From positions 1 through 64,000 of the forward strand of contig JALSJM010000018.1 of NCBI GenBank assembly GCA_026989355.1: a stretch of DNA of 64,000 bases, read 5' to 3'. The translations under genes were made by a program, and so were the position numbers. Shown here in pieces: positions 58,512 to 64,000 of this stretch. The stretch's first letter is position 1; the number at the start of each line of letters is the position of its first letter. The notes under the pieces were generated by a model. The model was not told the origin of the DNA and did not search any database. It was given only the letters and a program-made list of their open reading frames with translations. The stretch is from Paracoccaceae bacterium. GTDB taxonomy: Bacteria > Pseudomonadota > Alphaproteobacteria > Rhodobacterales > Rhodobacteraceae.

Positions 58512-59582
58512 CTATCCGGCCGGCGGCGAATCAAGTGCCCCGGCCACCGGCAGCAAGCCATCGGGGCCGAAACTGACCCAGACCGCGCGCCCCGCGTCAA
58601 GCCCGATCCGGCGGATCACGCTTTCGGCAAGCGGCAGGTCGAAGGCCCAGCCGGCGCCGGCCAGCGCCACCTGAAGATCCTTCCTGCCACCCGCGCAGGC
58701 ATCGGACGGCAGCGACAGGATGGCCTTCACCCGCCCGGGCAGCACCAGAAGCGCCGAGCTGACACCCGGATCGCTGCACGACACCATCACATCCTGCGCC
58801 AGCACCCGCAGCGCCACCTCGTTCCCCACGGCGGCCGGCGGCATGGGCAGCGCGAAGCTCTGACCGGCAATCATCAGCTGCATGCTGCTGCCCGTGCGGC
58901 CGATCACCCGGGCAGGCAATGGTGCGGGCAGCCGGTGCAGGGCAAGGCTGCGCCCTCCGGCGATGCACAGAACCCGGTTGGCGATACGGTTGATCTCGCG
59001 CTCGAAATGGCTGACATAGAGCGCCGGCACCCGCGCCTGCCGAAGGGCATGGGAAAGATAGCCCAGCACCTCGCCGCGCTGGCTGCTGTCAAGCCCCGAG
59101 AGCGGCTCGTCCAGCAGCAGCAGCTGCGGATCGCTGGCCAGGGCCCGGCCGATCGCCACGCGTTGCTGTTCGCCCCCCGAGAGCCCCTCGATCCGCCGCC
59201 CGAGCAACGGTTCGAGATCAAGCGCCCCGATCACCCGTTCCAGAACTTCCGCCGGCCGGCCACGCCGCTGCCAGCCATAGGCAAGGTTGCCGGCCACGCT
59301 CAGATGCGGAAACAGCCGGGTATTCTGGAACACATAGCCGATGCGGCGTTTCTGTGGCGGCACGAAACGCCCCGCCCCCTGCCAGAGCGTGTCCTGCAGA
59401 CGCACCTGGCCGCGGGCCTCGGGTTCAAGCCCCGCGATCACCCGCAGCAACGATGTCTTGCCCGCTCCGCTTGGCCCCTTGATCGCCGTCACCCCCGACA
59501 GCGGCAGCTCGGCGCATGCCGTCAGGCGGAAATCGCCGCGTGTCAGGGTGATGTCGAAACTCAGAATCCCGCCTGCCATCAT
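58512..59582 (-). CDS. modC: Molybdate ABC transporter ATPase ModC
   Basis: 356 residues. Walker A IKGPSGAGKTSLLRVIAGLEP near 34-54, signature LSGGEQQRVAIGRALA near 130, Walker B LLLLDEPLSGLD near 152, and H-loop YVSHFEREINRIA near 188 are intact. The C-terminal 120 residues (residues about 235-356: GSSMQLMIAGQSFALPMPP then LRVLAQDVMVSCSD) form the Mop-like domain that binds molybdate and gives feedback control. It overlaps modB by 4 nt. Confidence 0.95.
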   Translation of the reverse strand: MMAGGILSFDITLTRGDFRLTACAELPLSGVTAIKGPSGAGKTSLLRVIAGLEPEARGQVRLQDTLWQGAGRFVPPQKRRIGYVFQNTRLFPHLSVAGNLAYGWQRRGRPAEVLERVIGALDLEPLLGRRIEGLSGGEQQRVAIGRALASDPQLLLLDEPLSGLDSSQRGEVLGYLSHALRQARVPALYVSHFEREINRIANRVLCIAGGRSLALHRLPAPLPARVIGRTGSSMQLMIAGQSFALPMPPAAVGNEVALRVLAQDVMVSCSDPGVSSALLVLPGRVKAILSLPSDACAGGRKDLQVALAGAGWAFDLPLAESVIRRIGLDAGRAVWVSFGPDGLLPVAGALDSPPAG

Positions 59583-60247
59583 TCCGTCCTGCCCTGACGG
59601 TTGATCACATAGACCACGGCCAGAACCGCGAAGGAAAACACCAGCAGCCCCGCCGAAAGCCGGTGCGCGGTGGTGTAATCGAGGGTTTCGACGGCATTGA
59701 AGATCTCGATCGAGATCACCCGGGTCTGACCGGGGATATTGCCGCCCACCATCAGCACCACCCCGAATTCACCCAGCGTGTGGGCAAAGCTCATTACCGC
59801 GGCGATCAGATAACCGCGGCGCGAAAGCGGCGCGATCAGCGAGCGAAACATGTCCCACCGGCCGGCGCCAAGGGTGGCGGCGGCGTCGGTCAGCCCGCGC
59901 CCGACATTCTGGAAGGCACCCTGCAGGGGTTGCACCGCAAAGGGCAGCGAATAGATCACCGAAGCCACCAGCAGCCCCGCGAAGGAAAACGCCAGCGTGC
60001 TGCCGGTCAGCCTGAGCCACAGCCCGCCAAGCGGGGTGTCGGGTGCCATCAGCACCAGCAGGTAGAACCCCAGCACCGTGGGCGGCAGCACCAGGGGCAG
60101 GGCCGTCACCGCCTCGACCAGCGGGCGCAGGCGGCTTTTCGTGGTGGTCAACCACCAGGCCAGCGGTGTGGCGAAGATCAGCAGCAGCACGGTGCTGGCC
60201 GCTGCCAGCTGCAGCGACAGCACGATCGCCCCCCAGGTGTCGCTCAT
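59579..60247 (-). CDS. modB: Molybdate ABC transporter permease ModB
   Basis: 222 residues with about five membrane segments. AVTALPLVLPPTVLGFYLLVLM near 45-66 is the ModB signature, and the EAA loop is DAAATLGAGRWDMFRSLIAPLSRRGYL near 122-150. It forms the channel with ModC. It overlaps modA and modC by 4 nt each, so modABC is a fully coupled operon. Confidence 0.96.
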   Translation of the reverse strand: MSDTWGAIVLSLQLAAASTVLLLIFATPLAWWLTTTKSRLRPLVEAVTALPLVLPPTVLGFYLLVLMAPDTPLGGLWLRLTGSTLAFSFAGLLVASVIYSLPFAVQPLQGAFQNVGRGLTDAAATLGAGRWDMFRSLIAPLSRRGYLIAAVMSFAHTLGEFGVVLMVGGNIPGQTRVISIEIFNAVETLDYTTAHRLSAGLLVFSFAVLAVVYVINRQGRTE

Positions 60248-61035
60248 GGCCGCACCTCATAGCCGTGGGCGCGGATGATTTCCCGTGCGGAATCCGAAAG
60301 GAGATAATCCCAGAAGGCCCGCGCCGCAGCATTCCCGGAACCACGGCGCAAAAGCCCCGCATCCTGGGCGATCGGCCCGTGCAGAGTGGCAGGGACCGCA
60401 ATCCAGCGGCCGCCGCCCTCGCGGGCCAGCGCCAGCGCCACCAGCCCCAGTTCGGCATTGCCCGATTGCACGAAGGCCAGCGCCTGGGCCACGTTCTGCC
60501 CCCGCACAAGCCGTTCTCCAAGCCGATCCTCAAGCCCGAGCGCCTTCAGCACCTCGATTGCCGCGCGCCCGTAAGGCGCCAGGCGCGGATCGGCGATGGC
60601 CAGGCGGGAAAGCTCCGGATCCGCAAGGCTGGCACGCAACGAGGGGCCGAGGCGGTCCGGATCGCGCGCATAAAGCACCAGACGGCCAAGAGCATAGGTT
60701 CGCCGCCCCCCGGGCGCCAGCAGCCCCGCCGTCTCCAGCGCCCCGACCCGTTCGCGGTCGGCCGAAAGAAACAGATCGAACGGAGCCCCCTTCACGATCT
60801 GGGCATGCAGCATGCCCGTGGCTCCGTTGACAAGGAGAATTTCATGGCCGGTCTTCGCAGCGAAATCCGCCACCAGTTCGCGCGCGGTGGACAGGAAATT
60901 CGACGCCACGGCAACGGTTGCGGATTCGCCCCCGCTCATGCCGCCGCCCGCCCCGGCACGCGCCGGCAGCGCACCCGCCAGCGCCAGCAGCACACCCGCC
61001 ACAAGACCGCCGATCAGAACTGCCAGCCGCCGCAT
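60244..61035 (-). CDS. modA: Molybdate ABC transporter substrate-binding protein ModA
   Basis: 263 residues from the ATG at 61035 (MRRLAVLIGGLVAGVLLALA); a GTG start a few codons earlier is possible. A signal peptide ends near ARAGAGGG. Residues ATVAVASNFLSTARELVADFA near 40-60 and LVNGATGMLHAQIVKGAPFDLFLSADRERV near 68-97 are the ModA oxyanion-binding regions. It captures molybdate or tungstate in the periplasm. No ModE gene or obvious ModE box was seen upstream, in the 119-bp gap before tRNA-Leu. Confidence 0.95.
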   Translation of the reverse strand: MRRLAVLIGGLVAGVLLALAGALPARAGAGGGMSGGESATVAVASNFLSTARELVADFAAKTGHEILLVNGATGMLHAQIVKGAPFDLFLSADRERVGALETAGLLAPGGRRTYALGRLVLYARDPDRLGPSLRASLADPELSRLAIADPRLAPYGRAAIEVLKALGLEDRLGERLVRGQNVAQALAFVQSGNAELGLVALALAREGGGRWIAVPATLHGPIAQDAGLLRRGSGNAAARAFWDYLLSDSAREIIRAHGYEVRP

Positions 61036-61154
61036 CACCACCCGGGGCTCCTTCCGCTTGCCTGGATTTCCCCATGTTAGAACCCGGATCGGCGCGCCAT
61101 GGCAAGGGGCAGGATGCCTCATCCGGTGCGCAGACCTGCATGCACGGAACCGTC

Positions 61155-61240
61155 TGGTGCCCGAGGCGAGACTCGAACTCGCACGGCATTGCTGCCGGGG
61201 GATTTTGAATCCCCTGCGTCTACCATTCCGCCACTCGGGC
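61155..61240 (-). tRNA. tRNA-Leu (anticodon CAA)
   Basis: 86 nt on the minus strand with encoded CCA. The acceptor GCCCGAG pairs with CTCGGGC. The anticodon stem GGGGA/TCCCC holds the loop TTCAAAA, so the anticodon is CAA, reading UUG. A long class II variable arm (CGGCAGCAATGCCG) and a T arm GCGAG/CTCGC are present. It is flanked by modA and the TRAP dctM gene, all on the minus strand. Confidence 0.96.
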
Positions 61241-61307
61241 CACCGCCGGCTGGTGTAGCGGCGCTGCCCTGGGCCGTCAACCGCGACCGGCTTTGCCGCC
61301 GCTGCAT

Positions 61308-62669
61308 TCAGCTGCCGGCGAACATCACCCCCACCAGCCACAGCGTGATTCCCGGGAAGGCCACCAGAAACGCCACCCGCACCAGATCCGACAGCACGAA
61401 GGGGGCCACGCCCTTGTAGGTTTTCACGATCGGAATGTCGCGGGCCAGCGAATTGATGATGAACAGGTTCATCCCCACCGGGGGCGTGATCAGCCCCACC
61501 TCGACCACGATCAGCGCGAGAATGCCGAACCAGATCGCGGTGCCTTCCGCATCAAGCCCGAAATCAAGCGCCTCGATCACCGGAAAGAAGATCGGAATGG
61601 TCAGCAGGATCATGCTGAGGCTGTCCATCACGCAGCCGAAGATCAGATAGAAGATCAGCATCAACGCCAGCACCGTCAGCGGCGCATAGCCCTGGGCCTG
61701 GACCCATTCGGCCAGCATCTGCGGCGCCTGGGTGAAGGCCAGGAAGGAATTGAACATCTGTGCACCGAGAATGATGAAGAAGATCATCGCCGTGGATTGC
61801 GCGGTTGACAGCACGGACTGAAGAAAACCGCGCCATGTGAGCCCGCCCGTCATGATACCATAGATGCCGGTGGCCACGGCCCCTACGGCAGCGCCTTCGG
61901 TTGGCGTGAACAGCGCCTGAACACCGGGCTGCGCCCAGTTCCAGTCGGCAGCGATGCCACCCATCACCAGGGCAAAGATCACCACCACCGGCCAGATCCC
62001 CAGAAGGGTGCGCAGCCGCTGCCCCCAGGGCACGCGGGGCGCAAGGCTGGCGGCATCGGGGCGCAGACGCACGATGACGGCCACCGTCAGCATGTAGCCA
62101 AGCGCTGCCAGTATCCCCGGCACCAGCGCCGCGATGAACATCTTCACGATATTCTGCTCGGTCAGGATCGCATAGATCACCAGGATCACCGAAGGCGGGA
62201 TCAGGATGCCAAGCGTGCCGCCCGCGGCCAGCACCCCGGTGGACAGCGCATCCGAATAGCCGCGCCGGCGCATCTCGGGCAGCGCCACCTGGCCCATGGT
62301 CGAAGCCGTGGCCAGCGACGAGCCGCAGACCGCGCCAAATCCCGCGCAGGCCCCGATTGCCGCCATCGCCAGCCCGCCGCGACGATGCCCCAGCCAGTCG
62401 CTTGCCGCCTGGAACAGGGCGGCCGACATTCCCGATCGGGTGGCGAACTGCCCCATCAGCAGAAACAGCGGCACGATCGAAAGCGAATAGCTGGAAAACG
62501 TATCGTAGGAAAGGGTCTTCAGCTGCGAAAGCGGCCCCGCCGCACGCCCTGTCACGACCCAGGTGCCGACAAAGCCCGTCACCCCCATGGCCACCCCGAT
62601 CGGCATGCGCAGGAAGATCGCCAGCAGCATCAGGGCAAAGGCGATCAGCGCCAGTTCGAACCCGCTCAT
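61308..62669 (-). CDS. TRAP transporter large permease (DctM family)
   Basis: 453 residues, about 12 membrane segments. Signature parts are FALMLLAIFLRMPIGVAMGVTG near 9-30, GACAGFGAVCGSSLATASTMGQVALPEMRRRGY near 108-138, AAGGTLGILIPPSVILVIYAILTEQ near 145-170, FTPTEGAAVGAVATGIYGI near 270, and LIVVEVGLITPPVGMNLFIINSLA near 390. It differs from the dctM at 9.6-10.9 kb, so this is a second TRAP system. It is preceded by its small subunit gene. No binding-protein gene is visible in the window. Confidence 0.94.
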   Translation of the reverse strand: MSGFELALIAFALMLLAIFLRMPIGVAMGVTGFVGTWVVTGRAAGPLSQLKTLSYDTFSSYSLSIVPLFLLMGQFATRSGMSAALFQAASDWLGHRRGGLAMAAIGACAGFGAVCGSSLATASTMGQVALPEMRRRGYSDALSTGVLAAGGTLGILIPPSVILVIYAILTEQNIVKMFIAALVPGILAALGYMLTVAVIVRLRPDAASLAPRVPWGQRLRTLLGIWPVVVIFALVMGGIAADWNWAQPGVQALFTPTEGAAVGAVATGIYGIMTGGLTWRGFLQSVLSTAQSTAMIFFIILGAQMFNSFLAFTQAPQMLAEWVQAQGYAPLTVLALMLIFYLIFGCVMDSLSMILLTIPIFFPVIEALDFGLDAEGTAIWFGILALIVVEVGLITPPVGMNLFIINSLARDIPIVKTYKGVAPFVLSDLVRVAFLVAFPGITLWLVGVMFAGS

Positions 62670-62670
62670 C

Positions 62671-63276
62671 TCAGAGGCCCTCCCGCCCGGCGATTGTCCA
62701 GTTGAGGCTGCGCCATGCGGTGTAAAGGGAGGTGATGAAGAACAGGAATGCCCCGATCAGGCACAGCCCGTAGGGAATCCAGACCGGGATTTCCAGCTCG
62801 TAGCTGGTTTCGGCGAAGAAGGGCCTGTAGCCCATGCCAAGCGCCGCGCGCAGACCTTCCGAGCCATAGGGAAACTTCTCGCCAAAGCCCAGCCACAGCC
62901 GCCACAGGATGACAAGGGCCGCCACCGTGATCAGCAGGTCGCCAAGAAATCCCAGAAAGGCCTGCACCCGGCGCGGCAAGGCGGAAACGAAGATGTCCAC
63001 CGTGACATGGGCACGGTGCAGCTGGGCCAGCGGCAGAAACGAGAAGACCGCGATGGCGCAGCCGATCTCGACGATCTCGAAGTCGCCCTTGATCGGGCCC
63101 AGGCCAAACGGCAGCAGCGCCCGCCCGATGATCGAGATCACCGTAACGATGGCAATCGCCGCCAGAACGGCCCCACCGAAATAGGCCAGCCAGCGGTCAA
63201 GGCGCTCCAGCCGCAGGCCGATCTTCCGCTCAAGCGGGCGGGCAATGCCGCGCTCTGCCATGCCGATGCTGCTCAT
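62671..63276 (-). CDS. TRAP transporter small permease (DctQ family)
   Basis: 201 residues from the ATG at 63276 (MSSIGMAERGIARPLERK); a start at 63261 is possible. Four membrane segments are visible (about residues 27-50, 67-85, 107-127 and 165-185), with LAQLHRAHVTVDIFVSALP after the second, the conserved DctQ loop. The stop lies 1 nt before the dctM start. It pairs with that large subunit. The upstream gene is an FAD monooxygenase 141 nt away on the same strand, which hints at an aromatic or heterocyclic acid substrate. Confidence 0.88.
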   Translation of the reverse strand: MSSIGMAERGIARPLERKIGLRLERLDRWLAYFGGAVLAAIAIVTVISIIGRALLPFGLGPIKGDFEIVEIGCAIAVFSFLPLAQLHRAHVTVDIFVSALPRRVQAFLGFLGDLLITVAALVILWRLWLGFGEKFPYGSEGLRAALGMGYRPFFAETSYELEIPVWIPYGLCLIGAFLFFITSLYTAWRSLNWTIAGREGL

Positions 63277-63417
63277 TCCCTGCGTTTTCCCTTCCTTCCC
63301 GTCTGTCCTGTCTGTCAGTCCTGTCTGCCCCCGACCGCACGGATCGGAAGGCCGGATCAACATCATCATTGCGCCCGCACCGGATCCGGCCTTGCGCTGC
63401 CCGGCCTGTGCTTTCCG

Positions 63418-64000
63418 TCACGGCGCCCTCTCTCGTGACCTGCGTCCCGGAATCTCCGCCGGCACCAGCGGCAGGCGGGCATTCAGTGCGGCCACATCCA
63501 TGCCGGCCGTCTGCTTGTACTGCGCGGCAAGGGCCGCGCGTTCGGCATGCGGCATCAGGGCCTCGATATCGTCGAAGCCCTGCGGCGCACGTTCGGCGAC
63601 GATGTCCAGGATGCGGTCGGGGCCATCGCCCCGATTGGCCAGCACCAGCGCATTGACAGCCTCGCGGCGCGCATCCTCATAGGCGGCGAGGGCTTCGCTC
63701 GTGGCACCATGCAGCAGCAGTTCGCGGGTCAGCACCCGCGCGTCAACGATTGCCTGGCTGGCACCGTTCGAACCGATCGGATACATCGCATGGGCCGCAT
63801 CCCCCATCAGCGTGACCCGCCCGAAGCTCCAGCGCGGCAGGGGATCACGATCGACCATCGGGAATTCCCAGATGCCCTCGGCACCGGCGATCACCGCGGG
63901 AATGTCGAGCCAGTCGAAATGCCAGCCGGAGAAACGGTGCGCGAAATCGGCGCGCAGGCCGGGGCGGTTCCAGTTCTGGGGGCGCCAGTCATGGCCGGCG
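63418..64000 (-). CDS. FAD-dependent monooxygenase, 3' part
   Basis: The frame enters from the right edge; about 194 C-terminal residues are visible. The FAD motif GRVTLMGDAAHAMYPIGSNG (the GD motif that binds the ribityl chain) is followed by ASQAIVDARVLTREL, typical of flavoprotein aromatic hydroxylases of the PhzS/UbiH/salicylate-hydroxylase group. Before it, QNWNRPGLRADFAHRFSGWHF and WEFPMVDRDPLPRW are visible. The N-terminal GXGXXG dinucleotide site lies outside the window. It is upstream of the TRAP dctQM pair on the same strand, so it may act on a compound imported by that transporter. Confidence 0.85.
   Translation of the reverse strand, partial: AGHDWRPQNWNRPGLRADFAHRFSGWHFDWLDIPAVIAGAEGIWEFPMVDRDPLPRWSFGRVTLMGDAAHAMYPIGSNGASQAIVDARVLTRELLLHGATSEALAAYEDARREAVNALVLANRGDGPDRILDIVAERAPQGFDDIEALMPHAERAALAAQYKQTAGMDVAALNARLPLVPAEIPGRRSRERAP

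Noticed and set aside
58233-59597. Long plus-strand frame starting at an excellent AAGGAG site
   Set aside because: Most of it is antisense to modC and shows no domain. The site is recorded as a finding, but the full frame is unlikely to be a protein.

Overview
The window is a GC-rich chromosomal segment from an alphaproteobacterium, most likely Rhodobacterales (Rhodobacteraceae). The main markers are the ChpT phosphotransferase of the CckA-ChpT-CtrA relay, the ornithine-lipid pair olsB-olsA, an L21 with a long Ala/Lys/Pro linker and a helix-hairpin-helix tail, the order rplU-rpmA-GNAT-obg-proB-proA, two TRAP transporter gene sets, and enlarged pst permeases. No 16S rRNA is present, so the genus is open.

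Layout. 1-3.6 kb: a visibly less GC-rich operon with the end of a ThiF/E1-like adenylyltransferase, an AMP-forming acyl-CoA synthetase and a GPH/MFS_2-type transporter. It is followed by a decayed IS3-family element (about 3.7-4.2 kb). 4.2-10.9 kb: a fused HyuA-HyuB hydantoinase/5-oxoprolinase divergent from a TRAP transporter (dctPQM), with a palindromic operator between them. 11-13.8 kb: olsBA, a DUF3553 gene and chpT. 13.8-19.4 kb: the rplU-to-proA run. 19.6-22.4 kb: a lipoprotein, a ferredoxin-ASKHA (RACo-like) protein and tRNA-Gly. 22.5-26.3 kb: zwf-pgl-pgi. 26.5-35.2 kb: an orphan radical SAM protein, an HNH nuclease, an esterase, an AlkA-like glycosylase, cobalamin genes cbiD-cobK and cobA-cobB, and an MFS transporter. 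35.3-40.2 kb: carboxypeptidase M32, ctaA, a TrmJ-like methyltransferase, a ThiE-like protein and a MarR-like regulator. 40.3-48.2 kb: a complete phosphate locus (phoR, pstSCAB, phoU, phoB) with a three-repeat Pho box before pstS. 48.5-57.9 kb: a small unknown protein, an SsuABC/TauABC-like transporter, a gamma-carbonic anhydrase-like protein, gmk, yicC, a PAS protein, a MobA-like nucleotidyltransferase, manC-type GDP-mannose enzyme and a Hint-domain protein. 58.5-64 kb: modABC, tRNA-Leu, a TRAP dctQ-dctM pair and the end of an FAD monooxygenase that runs off the right edge.

Most of the window is ordinary core metabolism with tight operons, many joined by 4-nt ATGA overlaps. I found no CRISPR array, prophage, toxin-antitoxin pair or defence island. 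The parts that look accessory or under-described are the left-edge E1/acyl-CoA synthetase/GPH cluster beside the IS remnant, the RACo-like activase with no visible corrinoid partner, the orphan radical SAM protein, a 51-codon reading frame translationally coupled to the GNAT gene, and several non-coding structures: stem-loops between binding-protein and permease genes, an L21 leader, a CtrA-like site and perfect palindromes. I could not run homology searches, so family calls rest on motifs read by eye.
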